Source: Tachypleus tridentatus (taxonomy: Eukaryota; Arthropoda; Merostomata; Xiphosura; Limulidae). From it: 64,000 nt of DNA. Of this stretch, positions 46,829 to 58,004 are shown one piece after another. Location of the stretch: the NCBI RefSeq assembly GCF_004210375.1, contig NC_134833.1, forward strand, positions 19,771,396-19,835,395, written 5' to 3'. Every line of letters begins with the position of its first letter. Position 1 is the stretch's first letter. Below the pieces are notes generated by a model. The model ran no database searches and had not been told where the DNA came from. It was given only the letters and a program-made list of their open reading frames with translations. The position numbers and the translations under genes were made by a program.

Positions 46829-46973
46829 AAACATCCACTGCCAATTACTGGGATAAATTTAACTGATAAATAGAGAGACTTGACCGTCACTGTCTTAACT
46901 GTTTTTTTGTGAACACGAGACACGAACTCTTGGTTTTGCTGTCTGAGCACGCTGATCACTAGACTACACCCAA
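46829..46973 (-). mobile_element. SINE family D, old copy (minus)
   Basis: CATCCACTGCCAATTACTGG and GAGAGACTTGACCGTCAC match the central domain. The head region (minus: GTGTAGTCTAGTGATCAGCG, AAGAGTTCGTGTC) is a tRNA-like head different from A. Confidence 0.65.
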
Positions 46974-47270
46974 CCTAATGGTATTTATGAAAATAGCATT
47001 GTTACTGTTTACGTAAGTTTGAATAAAAAAATGAATATTCAACTGCAGCTTTCGGCGAGATATCTGACGATTTGAGAGATTAAGCCTGGTGATTAACTGT
47101 ATTAAAATATATTAAAAATATATTCTTTAAGCTTTAAAACTACAAGAAAAAAATGAAAGAAAATATATTATTTGTTGAAACTTCTGTTTAGCATAATTCT
47201 ACTATTTTATTCTATGTCTTCCACCAAAGAATTATGTTTTGCTAATTCTTTGCTGTATATCTATAGTAGA

Positions 47271-47394
47271 GCCTCTCAATGGCACAGCGGCATGTCTGAG
47301 AACCCACACCTCTAAAATCCGGGTTTCGATACCCCTGGTGGGCAGAGCACATATAGCTCATTGTGTAGCTTTGTGCTTAATTATGAACAAACAG
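47271..47394 (+). mobile_element. SINE family B (plus) with 12-bp target duplication
   Basis: GCCTCTCAATGGCACAGCGG, GGGTTTCGATACCCCTGGTG, TTGTGTAGCTTTGTGCTTAA. ATCTATAGTAGA at 47259-47270 and 47395-47406. Confidence 0.97.
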
Positions 47395-47404
47395 ATCTAT
47401 AGTA

Positions 47405-48155
47405 GAACTTGTACACTAATTTAAGTGAATTCTATTCTAACAGTAGCGCACTTAACTAAAGTGAATTACAGTTCCATGGTAGCATTTCTGTGTTAAACCC
47501 AAAGTTAGTTGTACACCTATTGTTACATATCTGCCCTAAATTGTAAGGCCCGGCATGGCCAAGCGTGTTAAGGCGTGCGACTCGTAATCTGAGGGTCGCG
47601 GGTTCGCATCCCGGTCGCGCCAAACATGCTCGCCCTTTTAGCCGTGGGAGCGTTATAATGTGACGGTCAATCCCACTGGTCGTTGGTAAAAGAGTAGCCC
47701 AAGAGTTGGCGGTGGGTGGTGATGACTAGCTGCCTTCCCTCTAGTCTTACACTGCTAAATTAGGGACGGCTAGCGCAGATAACCCTCGAGTCGCTTTGTG
47801 CGGAATTCCAAAACAAACAAACAAACTGCAAATCAATAAATTCTATTTCTATATTAATAAGCCTGCACCAATTTATATTTCTGTGGTAGCACATTCGGAC
47901 TAAATCAAGTGAATTATACTGGTGTGACAGTGTCTAAATCCAAATGAATTCTATTCATACGACAGCACGACTGAGTTAACTCTAACGTCTTCTATTATTA
48001 CAATAGCATGTTTGCACTAATTCGAGTTATTTACCTTCACATGGTAGCACGTGTATTCTGTTTCTATGGGAGAGTGTGTGTGCATTAAATGAAGTGAAAT
48101 ATATTCACTGGTTAGCATGTCTGTACTAATTCGGTTTAAGTTCATTCTAATAAAT
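47405..48155. repeat. Diverged ~45-bp array, split by a SINE
   Basis: Recurring AGTGAATTCTATTCTA, GGTAGCACG/ATTTCTGTG and ACTAA blocks on both sides of the A2 SINE at 47547-47824, e.g. 47425, 47461, 47915, 47975, 48085. Old and irregular, roughly 10 units. Confidence 0.65.
47547..47824 (+). mobile_element. SINE family A2 (plus)
   Basis: GGCCCGGCATGGCCAAGCGT to AAAACAAACAAACAAAC, complete and little changed. A2 marks GGCGTGCGACTCG and GTTCGCATCC. Confidence 0.97.
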
Positions 48156-48559
48156 TGGTTTTTTTTTTAAATCCGTTAGATTAATAATTTTGCAATACGT
48201 TGAAACACGTTATGTGTGTATATAACTTGCTGTTCCACAAAGCCTTATGTTAATGATATTAAGTATATGTTTAATACAATCAAAAGTGAAATATAACAAG
48301 GAATTAAAGGTTCTTAGGCCCCCAAAATAAAACGTCTACTTTTGAAGACTGCCTCTTAGGTTATTCTGGGAAATAAGTATTTCAGACAGTGATCGTACGC
48401 TTATTTTTGCTACAAACATCTGGAAGTGAAATGAATGAATTAGTACATAAATCTTGCATTCAAAAGAACCCTGAAGCTAACATTAAACGTAAAATAATAT
48501 TGCAAGAAATAAAATTGTAGAGTTTCTATTAGGAATGTAAGAGATCCATATATAGAATG

Positions 48560-48683
48560 TGTGTGTGTGTGTTTTTTCTTATAGTAAAGCCACAGCGGGC
48601 TATCTGCTGAGTCCACTCAGGGGAATCGAACCCCTGATTTTAGCGTTGTAAATACGTAGACTTACCGCTGTACTGATGGGGAG
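48560..48683 (-). mobile_element. SINE family C (minus)
   Basis: (GT)n, CTTATAGTAAAGCCACAGCG, CAGGGGAATCGAACCCCTGA, GCTGTACTGATGGGGAG. Confidence 0.95.
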
Positions 48684-49032
48684 TTCCCACATATAAAAAG
48701 AAAGGTGTTTACTAACATTGGTAATAAAGTTTTGAATATACGAAAATATAGAAAATAATTCTACATGACTGTAGTAATACAGTGAATAAGTCAACAAAGG
48801 TTATGTTTAAAAATAATAGATTATTTGTATAAATGCAGTGAATGAATTCACAAAGATATAAAGTGGAATGCATTGTAAAAAATAATTGAGGTTCCTATAT
48901 CAGAGCAGTGGATAACATAAACAGAATACCAGTATGGATATAACACAAATTTGAAACAGGTATATTAATGTAATATATAAAGTCGTCAAGATATCTCATG
49001 TAGTGAAGTGTAAAACAAATATTAAAAGCTTG

Positions 49033-49545
49033 CAGTAGCGTAGTGGATATTACAAGCTTGCAGGAGTGCAGTGGATATTACAAGCTTGCAGTAGTGCAGT
49101 GGATATTACAAGCTTGCAGGAGTGCAGTGGATATTACAAGCTTGCAGGAGTGCAGTGGATATTACAAGCTTGCAGTAGTGGATATTACAGCTGCAGGAGT
49201 GCAGTGGATACAAGCTTGCAGTAGCGCAGTGGATATTACAAGCTTGCAGCAGTGCAGTGGATATTACAAGCTTGCAGGAGTGCAGTGGATATTACAGCTG
49301 GAGTGCAGTGGATATTACAAGCTTGCAGGTGCAGTGGATATCAGCTAGTGCAGTGGATATTACAAGCTTGCAGTAGTGCAGTGGATATTACAAGCTTGCA
49401 GTAGTGCAGTGGATATTACAAGCTTGCAGGAGTGCAGTGGATATTACAAGCTTGCAGGAGTGCAGTGGATATTACAAGCTTGCAGTAGTGTAATGGATAT
49501 TACAAGCTTGCAGTAGTGTAGTGGATATTACAAGTTTACAATAGT
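49033..49545. repeat. 28-bp minisatellite, about 19 copies
   Basis: Unit AGTGCAGTGGATATTACAAG, CTTGCAGG. Several copies have internal deletions (49170-49215, 49290-49355). Confidence 0.96.
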
Positions 49546-49854
49546 GTAGGGTTTTGATTAATACAAAAACAATACTACGAAGGAGTAATACATTTCATGT
49601 ATTTAGTATGAGTACCTTAAGTCAAACAATGATATAACAGACCAAATAGATAACGTACTAATATGTTAACACTTAATCCACCAAATAACCAGAAGACGAG
49701 CGATAAAGCAGCGAGTAAAGTAAGTTAAACAAAATATCTGCTTGAACACAGGTAGAGAATAAATCAGTAATAGTGTAGAGTACCCCAGAGATACATGATT
49801 AAGTAAACATTGAGAAATAACGGCATAGTGGCAGAAGCTTAGTGGACAACGTAG

Positions 49855-50200
49855 ATAATAAGATACAGGAATGTCATGGATAACGTAGATAATAAGATAC
49901 AGGAATGTCATGGATAACCTAGATAATAAGACACAGGAATGTCATGGATAACGTAGATAATAAGACACAGGAATGTCATGGATTACGTAGATAATAAGAC
50001 ACAGGAATGTCATGGATTACGTAGATAATAAGGTTGGGGAATATAGTGGATAACATAGACAATAAGGTAGGGGAATATAGTGGATAACATAGACAATAAG
50101 GTAGGGGAATATAGTGGATAATGTAAATAATAATATAGAGAAATATAGTAGATAACGTTCAGTAAGATAGGGGAATGTAGTGGATAACGTAGACAAGATA
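49855..50200. repeat. ~34-bp minisatellite, about 10 copies
   Basis: Left half: GATAACGTAGATAATAAGAC, ACAGGAATGTCATG. Right half: GTAGGGGAATATAGTGGATA, ACATAGACAATAAG. The GTGGATA block is shared with the 28-bp array. Confidence 0.92.
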
Positions 50201-50536
50201 CATAGAATAATGCACGTACAAAGTAGACATTAATCAGCATTATTCAACGTCATTTCAGTTATGCGCGTCATGAAACTATAACTGTATCCTTGAAAGTTAA
50301 GAGTTACATAATTCATTGAAGTCTCTGTCATCTGTGTCGAAATAGTTTAATATTCAAATATCTTTATTTTTACTTCTAAGTCGATCTTTCGCTGTTAAAT
50401 AGAATAGTAGACAAAAACACACACTTATGCTCGCTTTAACCAGAGAGTAAGTAGCCGCTAATCATTTATTCAATATATTAAAAATTGGATTTATTTGTAA
50501 ATTTTCAATAAACTTTTCATAAACTTTAGTATAAGG
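50201..50536. other. Unique AT-rich sequence, no gene seen
   Basis: Nothing recognised. Confidence 0.5.
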
Positions 50537-50830
50537 CCTGATATGGATTGGTAGCCAGGGCCCTCAACTGGCCTGATATGGATTGGTAGCGACCGGTTAT
50601 TCTCGTTCTTTCAGCCGTGAAGAGTTATATTTCAAACAGTAACTTGCCCAAGAGCTTGTGGAAAATGGTATTGACTTAGAGCCTTCCTTTCAGTCTCGGT
50701 GGGCTCAGCAAATAGCCCAATGGGGCTTTCTTATAAGAAAACACACACACACACACCTTTCAGTCTTTCATTTCAAAACTAAGGATGGCTAGTTCAGGTA
50801 GTCCTCGAGTAGTTTTGTGCGAAACTTAAC
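50537..50830 (+). mobile_element. SINE A-like old copy (plus), interrupted
   Basis: Head sequence GGCCTGATATGGATTGGTAG occurs twice. Then TTCTTTCAGCCGTGAAGAG, a central remnant, and tail TAGTTTTGTGCGAAACTTAA, ACAAACAG. A C-family fragment interrupts it at 50697-50755. Confidence 0.75.
50697..50755 (+). mobile_element. 5'-truncated SINE C nested in SINE A (plus)
   Basis: CGGTGGGCTCAGCAAATAGC, CCAATGGGGCTTTCTTATAA, GAAAACACACAC. CCTTTCAGTCT flanks both sides (50686-50696, 50756-50766), so it inserted already truncated. Confidence 0.92.
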
Positions 50831-51399
50831 AAACAGTTGTTTAGTATAAGTTAAATATATCAACAAACTTGGACGTCTAGTTGAAAAACAGCTGATCCGT
50901 TTGCAATGCTCTCGTATGAACCTAAGATAAAAATAAATCTTCAGTGTTTCGCCAAACTCAATAATTGTATTTAAAGCCATTAATCTGACTCTTGATTGCT
51001 GGAAAACAAAGATATGAGCTTGACTTTTGTCTTGAATATTACAGATAAGGAAGTTTAAAATTTTCAGGATATGCCTGTTACATTTCTTATTATTTCTTAT
51101 TGCTATTGTTGTAAAAAAAACAACATTTTTTTTTACAAAAGTATTCCGAAAAATATATCGTATAATAACTTACTCTATAAAACACACGGAAGTCTATTTT
51201 ATGAAAGAACAAAACCTGTGGTAGCTCAGAAACAAAATCAATTTATCAAAATAGACTGAGCTTTGAAACTTATATGGTAAATGATTACGCCAGTGCATAT
51301 AATACATTAGGAAACATATTCTGAAAACACTATTCTAGTTTTAGACAAATGGATTTAATTTACCCTGTGAAAGCTGAAGCTATTTGTATGTATGTTAGA
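50831..51399. other. Unique AT-rich sequence, no gene seen
   Basis: Nothing recognised before the 30-bp array. Confidence 0.5.
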
Positions 51400-51870
51400 A
51401 ACCTTGCACTGTGTTGTACTAGTCTGTCTATACTTGTACTGTGTTGTACTAGTCTCTCTATACTTGTATTGTGTTGTACTAGTCTGTCTATACCTGTACT
51501 GTGTTGTACTAGTCTGTCTATACTTGTACTGTGTTGTACTAGTCTGTCTATACTTGTACTGTGTTGTACTAGTCTGTCTATACTTGTATTATGTTGTACT
51601 AGTCTGTCTATACTTGTACTGTGTTGTACTAGTCTGTCTATACTTGTACTGTGTTGTACTAGTCTGTCTATACTTGTACTGTGTTGTACTAGTCTATCTA
51701 TACTTGTACTGTGTTGTACTAGTCTATCTATACTTGTACTGTGTTGTACTAGTCTGTCTATACTTGTATTGTGTTGTACTAGTCTGTCTATACTTCTACT
51801 GTGTTGTACTAGTCTGTCTATACTTGTACTGTGTTCTACTAGTCTATCTATATATTACATAACTTGAGTG
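51400..51870. repeat. 30-bp minisatellite, about 15 copies
   Basis: Unit TACTTGTACTGTGTTGTACT, AGTCTGTCTA. Very uniform. Period 30 makes cysteine- and leucine-rich open frames on the plus strand that are artefacts. Confidence 0.98.
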
Positions 51871-52945
51871 TATTAGCTTGTGTTGCACTAGTCTTGTCTG
51901 TATATTACATCACTTGGTTATATTTACCTGTGTTGTACTGGTCTATCTATATATTAAATAACTTCAGTGTATTCACCTGTGTTGTATTAGTCTATCTATA
52001 TATTAAATAACTGGAGTATATTTACTTGGATTGTACTAGTTTATCTAAATATTAAATAATTGGAGTATATTTTCCTGTATTATACTAGTTTATGTATACA
52101 TTAAATACCTGGAGTATATTTACTTGTATTATACTAGTTTATCTACATATTAAATAACTGGAATGTATATTTTCCTGTATTATACTAGTTTATCTATATA
52201 TTAAATAACTGAAGTATATTTACCTGTATTACACTAGTTTATCTATATATTAAATAACTGGAGTATATTTATCTGTATTGTACTTTTCTATCTATTTGTT
52301 AAATAATTGGCGTATATTTACCTGTATTACACTAGAGTATCTATATATTAAATAACTGGAGTACATTTACCTGTATTACACTAGTTTATCTATATATTAA
52401 ATAACTGGAGTATATTTATCTGCATTGTACTTTTCTATCTATTTGTTAAATAATTGGAGTATATTTACCTGTATTACACTAGAGTATCTACATATTAAAT
52501 AACTGAAGTATATTTACCTGTTTTATACTAGTTTATTTATATATTAAATAACTGGAGTGTATTTACTTGTATTATACTAGTTTATTTATATATTAAATAA
52601 CTGGAGTATATTTACCTGTATTATACTAGTTTATCTATATATTAAATAACTGGAGTATATTTACCTGTATTATACTAGTTTATCTATATATTAAATAACT
52701 GGAGTGTATTTACTTGTATTACACTAGTTTAGTTATATATTAAATAACTGGAGTGTATTTACTTGTATTATACTAGTTTATCTATATGTTAAATAACTGG
52801 AGTGTATTTACTTGTATTATACTAGTTTAGTTATATATTAAATAAGTGGAGTATATTTACCTGTATTATACTAGTTTATTTATATATTAAATAAGTGGAG
52901 TATATTTACCTGTATTATACTAGTTTATCTATATATTAAATGACA
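51871..52945. repeat. ~49-bp array related to the 30-bp unit, about 22 copies
   Basis: Unit TATTAAATAACTGGAGTATA, TTTACCTGTATTATACTAGT, TTATCTATA. The ACTAGTYTATCTATA part is shared with the 30-bp unit, and 51840-51960 is intermediate. Confidence 0.95.
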
Positions 52946-54215
52946 TTTCGTTAAGATTTATCCGTTGTGTGCGTTTAGTTTTAAATTCCGTCTGTCATGC
53001 AAGTCCTTCTGTGGTTAACTCAGTAAGTAATATGGTTTGAAGTAGCACCTATTGAACATAATTTGCACTATAGTTTCTTTTATTTATATCATAATTAACA
53101 CTAAAATATTTCTCAGCTCTCTATGAATGGTGTATCGTCTGGCATACTTTGACATACCAAAAGAAAGTATAATATCATATCACTGTTCGGAGTACAAGAG
53201 AGGACGTTCATGTCTGGGCATAGAATATTTATACTCATACGTACGTTTTAAAATATATGTGGTATTTGTTTAGTAATAAGCAACATTATAAACTTTGAAA
53301 CACACAAAGACCCCATTGTTTAAATCAACTCGACCTATATCGAACACGAGTAATTAATATTCTTCCGTTTTTCCTTTAGGAACGAAATAAAAACTCGAAA
53401 TTATCATTTTTGAAATTTAACCATCAAAAGTATGGTGGAAATATCCAACTTAAAGCTGGTATACAATTAAGGACGAACATAGTAAAGTAATATCACATTT
53501 AACAATGCAAAATCAACCCCACCATGTAACAGTTATAATATTAAAGTGGTCAGGTACGTTATTGAAGTAAAATTGTCCGTATTAATGTTGAAACGTAACA
53601 TACGTGATAAAAGGATGGTCACATACAATTATTGATGCTTAAAATAAATCTAATCATAAAAGAAATTGCGAAGCCCTGAGATATTTTCGTTAACATTTAC
53701 GAAGTTTTACGTTACCCGAGACAGACTCAAGACATTAGATCTGAACAGTTTCCTCTCCCCAAGAAAAACCCTTTATTCTTTAAATGAGTTTAGTCTCTTC
53801 GGTTTCCAAGAGAAGGCCTTACTTCATTGACTGTGTTCATTATTATATTTACCTCAATGAGTGTGTTTAGTTGCCTAGAGAGAGTTTACTTCATCAAGTG
53901 TTTAACATATTATTAGTTCCTAAATGAGAACTCTTTATCAGGTATATTCAGCTTCATGGTATTAAGAATAAAAGCTAGCTTCATTATATTCATTCAGTGT
54001 TATAGCAACAATTCAACAGGCGTGTTCAATCTAGTCAATTACCAGGAAAACCTTACTTCATCAAAAGTGCCTACTGCCATCAGTTCCTGAGATAATAAAC
54101 CATTTCTTCATGTATCAAGTTCCATTAATTATACACCTTTATAAAATTATCTCATTATAGTACTATAAACTAGACTCACTTTGTTTTCATCGTTATGACT
54201 GGCTGAGCTGTAATG
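52946..54215. other. Unique sequence with weak ~50-bp repetition, no gene seen
   Basis: 53810-54090 shows recurrent TTACTTCATCAA and AGTTCCTAAATGAGA-like pieces, probably a very old array. No exon signal supported. Confidence 0.45.
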
Positions 54216-54629
54216 CGTGTCTTTCTTATAACAAAGCCACATTAGGCTATCTTCTGAATCCACCGAAGGGAATCGATTTGTTTGTTTGTTTGTTTTGGAA
54301 TTTTGCACAAAGCTACTCGAGGGCTATCTGTGCTAGCCGTCCCTAATTTTGCAGTGTAAGACTAGAGGGAAGGCAGCTAGTCATCACCACCCACCGCCAT
54401 TCTTGGGCTACTCTTTTACCAACGAATAGTGGGATTGACCGTCACATTATAACGCCCCCACGGCTGGGAGGGCGAGCATGTTTGACGCAACCGGGATGTG
54501 AACCCGCGACCCTCAGATTACGAGTCGCACGCCTTAACGCGCTTGGCCATGCCGGGCCGAAGGGAATCGAATCCCTGATTTTTGCGTGGTAAATCCGTAG
54601 ACTTACCGCTGTTCCAGCGGGTGACTGAG
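54216..54629 (-). mobile_element. SINE family C (minus), split by a SINE A2
   Basis: Left part CTTTCTTATAACAAAGCCAC, ATCCACCGAAGGGAATCGA. Right part GAAGGGAATCGAATCCCTGA, GTAGACTTACCGCTGTTCC. The two parts rejoin after removal of 54277-54558 and one target copy. Confidence 0.95.
54277..54558 (-). mobile_element. SINE family A2 (minus) nested in SINE C
   Basis: TTTGTTTGTTTGTTTTGGAA to CATGCCGGGCC. Target duplication GAAGGGAATCGA at 54265-54276 and 54559-54570, inside the C element's box B region. Confidence 0.97.
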
Positions 54630-54740
54630 CTGTCACACTGGGAACTTCGTTCCAAATTCGTGAAAAAAACTGAATCGACATTAATTTAGTACCTCTAGAA
54701 ATATTTAATAGTGAGAACTATACTCCAAGTTCGTGACGAG

Positions 54741-54866
54741 TTTGTTTTTTTGTTTATAATTAAGCACAAAGCTACAAAATGGGCTATTTGTGCTTTGCCC
54801 ACCACGAGTATCGAAACCCGGCTTCTAGCTGTACGAGTCCGCTGTGCCACTGCGGGACGGGGGGTA
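54741..54866 (-). mobile_element. SINE family B (minus)
   Basis: TTTGTTTATAATTAAGCACA, GCCCACCACGAGTATCGAAA, CCGCTGTGCCACTGCGGGA. Flanks TTCGTGACGAG and TTCATGACGAG, one difference. Confidence 0.95.
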
Positions 54867-55168
54867 TTCATGACGAGAATTGATGCAACATTAACATGTT
54901 ACCTCTAAAAATCTGTAACAGTGGAAACCATGTGACTAATTTACGAAGCAAACAGTGTTTTCACTGAAATGTACTTTTATTGAGATAAGAAATTTGTTCA
55001 GAATATAATGAAGTACAAAGTCCAAAAATATTTAGTGTAAGGTGTAATAATACGTGAAACGTGTTAGTAGGAGAAACGGTGAACCGTACTTATGATACAT
55101 ATCTCATTGTAAGAATAAAACAATGGTAACAAACAGGGCATTGTTGTTTGACGTGTTGTTTCTCTTGT

Positions 55169-55440
55169 TTGTTTGTTTTTGAATTTCGCACAAAGCTACT
55201 CGAGGGCTATCTGCGCTAGCCGTCCCTAATTTAGCAGTGTAAGACTAGAGGGAAGGCAGCTAGTCATCACCACCCACCGCCAACTCTTGGGTTACTCTTT
55301 TACCAACGAATAGTGGGATTGACCGTCACATTATACGCCCCCACGGCTGGGAGGACGAGCATGTTTAGCGCGACTCGGGCGCGAAACCGCGACCTTCAGA
55401 TTACGAGTCGCACGCTTTACGCGCTTGGCCATGCCAGGCC
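55169..55440 (-). mobile_element. SINE family A2 (minus) with 12-bp target duplication
   Basis: TTGTTTGTTTTTGAATTTCG to CATGCCAGGCC. TGTTTCTCTTGT at 55157-55168 and 55441-55452. Confidence 0.97.
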
Positions 55441-55468
55441 TGTTTCTCTTGTATTGACAACTTATGTT

Positions 55469-55590
55469 TTAATGTTGCTGGGCTCCTCAATGGCCCGTCG
55501 AAGAGATTGTGGTTTTGTGATGCTAAAATTCGAGGTACGATACTCGTATTGGGTAGCAGCAAGTATAGTCAGTTGGGTAGCTTTGCTTTC
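55469..55590 (+). mobile_element. Diverged SINE family B (plus)
   Basis: GGGCTCCTCAATGGCCCGTC, GAGGTACGATACTCGTATTG, AGTTGGGTAGCTTTGCTTTC. Box B altered. Confidence 0.7.
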
Positions 55591-56089
55591 AAACATAATA
55601 AATGCTCCCTGGTGTTGTACGGGAGAGATTTCAAACCTAAATAATACGGGGTTAATTCCAAACAATCATTCAACTGAATAAATAAATATCCTTATTTTAT
55701 GGCTTTTATTTGGCATCAGAAGCACATGAAGGACCATTTCCAGGGTTCGATCATTTTAGTTTAGTCAGTGTTTGCAAGGAAGTTCTCAAGTTATTTCATA
55801 CAACTTGTTGGCTTATTTCATGCGCATAAAGCAAGCAGTAAACAGACTGTACCTGTGTTAAAGTTTTGTATTCTCTTCTTCAAATACAACCTTTCTACAT
55901 ATTCAGACTAGCCTAACTACCAGTAATAACGTGTTGGAGAGACAGGGCTCACTATGGGCTGTGACGTCACATAAAGTCACATAATACTGGAATTATAATT
56001 TTAATACAGTCTCGTTCGAAACTAACTTCGCTTCAAGTTACAATGCTCACTCAATGTACATTAACTTCAAGAACAAAGTTTCGTTGTTT
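55591..56089. other. Unique sequence, no gene seen
   Basis: Nothing recognised. Confidence 0.5.
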
Positions 56090-56192
56090 GATTATTGTTA
56101 AGCGCATAATGAACTATCTGTGCTCTGCTTACCACGAGTATCGAAACCCGGATTTTAGCTGTGCAAGTTATCACTGAGCTACTGGCGGGTGG
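56090..56192 (-). mobile_element. SINE family B (minus)
   Basis: TTGTTAAGCGCATAATGAAC, GTATCGAAACCCGG, CACTGAGCTACTGGCGGG. Confidence 0.88.
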
Positions 56193-56267
56193 CATTAAAT
56201 ATAGCCATGAATGATTTTGGAGGAAAGAGGAAGACACAGCCAATAGAAAGAAAATTTGTTAACATTA

Positions 56268-56776
56268 TGTTTGTTTTGTTAATTTCGCGCAAAGCTACTC
56301 GAGGGCTATCTGCGCTAGGCGTCCCTAATTTAGCAGTGTAAGACTAGAGGGAAGGCAGGTAGTCATCATCACCCACCGCCAACTCTTGGGCTACTCTTTT
56401 ACCAACGAATAGTGGGATTGACCGTCACATTATAACGCCCCCACGGCTGAAAGGGCGAGCATGTTTGACGCGACTGGGATGCAAACCGTTACGGTCAGTC
56501 CAACTATTCGTTGGTAAAAGAGTAGCCCAAGAGTTGGCGGTGGGTGATGATGACTAGCTGCCTTCCCTCTAGCCTTACACTGCTAAATTACGAACGGCTG
56601 GCACAGATAGCTCTCGAGTAGCTTTGTGCGAAATTCAAAAACAAACAAACAAACTGACCGTAACATTATAACACACCCACGACTGAAAGAGTGAGTATGT
56701 TTGGTGCGACGGGGATTCAAACCCGCGACCCTCGGATTACGAATCGAACGCTTTAACCCACCTGACCATGCCGGGG
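56268..56776. mobile_element. Composite inverted SINE A cluster
   Basis: Three pieces: minus 56268-56487 (tail to just past box B), plus 56488-56655 (from GTTACGGTCAGTCC through the tail), minus 56656-56776 (TGACCGTAACATTATAAC to the head). The first two share about 165 bp in inverted orientation and could fold into a long hairpin. Confidence 0.88.
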
Positions 56777-57349
56777 GCTTTAAAATTACGAAACATGTGA
56801 AATTATAGTAATGATCTCATTTAAATGAGTTCCTTTAGAATGTATTGTCGTCACAAGAAGAAAAAAGTAAAAAACAAATAAATTAAAAACGTTTAGTGAG
56901 TAAACAAGTATATGAGCCAAGCAAAAAGACAATGTTTCATTGTTGTTACGTTACAGGAAGAAATACAAAGTATATAAATATATCATAACTCTCACGCTTC
57001 TAGACAAACAACTCTTACAGTTCGAGGTTTATTTTTAGAGACTTACAGAAACTTGTATGATGTTTAGTGTCGCTTTAGTGAGCGACACATATATATATCA
57101 AAATGAACTGAGTTTATGGATAACTGCTTGAAATATTTCACCGAAGACTATATTCTCAAACTTTAAAGACGTATTTATTATGTAAAATGATTAAATAAAA
57201 TAATGCATTTATTACCAAATATTGCAAATTTGTTAGCAGCGTCTGTGATTTTTTAATTAACTGTAATATACCAGATCTCACTGCATAGCTATTTGTGATA
57301 ACTAAAATAAAGGTTTTATAGTGTGTCCTATAATACATGCTCGTTGTAA
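56777..57349. other. Unique AT-rich sequence, no gene seen
   Basis: Nothing recognised. Confidence 0.5.
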
Positions 57350-57580
57350 CGCTTTAAGAGTAATGCGTATATTCTTGTGGTAGTGTTCTAGATAGCGACA
57401 CATATATATGTACTAATCTTGGTTCTTCAACGGGCAACATATATATATATATATTCCCATGATATTGTTCTAGTGAGCGATATATATATGTGTGTGTGCG
57501 CGCCATTGGTAGTTCTCTAGAGGGCAACATACGTATATATGTTCATGTCAATGCTCTAGGAGGCGACGTACGTATGCCCA
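57350..57580. repeat. Diverged ~55-bp repeat with TATATA cores
   Basis: Recurrent GTTCTAGATAGCGACACATA, GTTCTAGTGAGCGATATATA, TCTCTAGAGGGCAACATACG and GCTCTAGGAGGCGACGTACG, about four copies. A related piece lies at 57070-57100. Confidence 0.75.
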
Positions 57581-57713
57581 AGACAGTCAAAGATGTAATG
57601 GAGCTCTACAATTAATAAACAAGTATTTGTTTCGCTGTGATTTCTTCTGACAACGAAAACATGTGTGTTTCATTAAACGAACCGACAAAATCGTTGTTGA
57701 TACGTGGATTAGT

Positions 57714-57994
57714 TTGTTTGTTTGTTTTTGAATTTCGCGCAAACCTGCACGAGGGCTATATGCGCTAGCCGTCCCTAATTTAGCAGTGTAAAACTAGAGA
57801 GAGAAGGCAGCTAGTCATCACCACCCACCGCCAACTCTTGGGCTACTCTTTTACCAATGAACAGTGAGATTGGCCGTAACATTATAACGCTCCCACGGCT
57901 CAAAGGGCGAGTATTTTTTGTGCGACGGAGATTCGAACCCGCGACCCTCATATTACGAGTCGAACGCCTTAACATATCTGGCCATGCCGGGCCC
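57714..57994 (-). mobile_element. SINE family A (minus) with 9-bp target duplication
   Basis: TTGTTTGTTTGTTTTTGAAT to CATGCCGGGCCC. TGGATTAGT at 57705-57713 and 57996-58004. Confidence 0.96.
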
Positions 57995-58004
57995 ATGGAT
58001 TAGT

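Noticed and set aside
51349..51867. Cysteine-rich 172-codon frame with a plausible start
   Set aside because: Two overlapping frames are open together across the 30-bp array, as expected from the period; no support for translation.
54442..54681. Frame with a PSALRRATRNLRVAGSHPG-type peptide, similar to frames at 13165, 24846, 57811 and 63505
   Set aside because: All are translations of the family-A SINE head and recur wherever that SINE lies.
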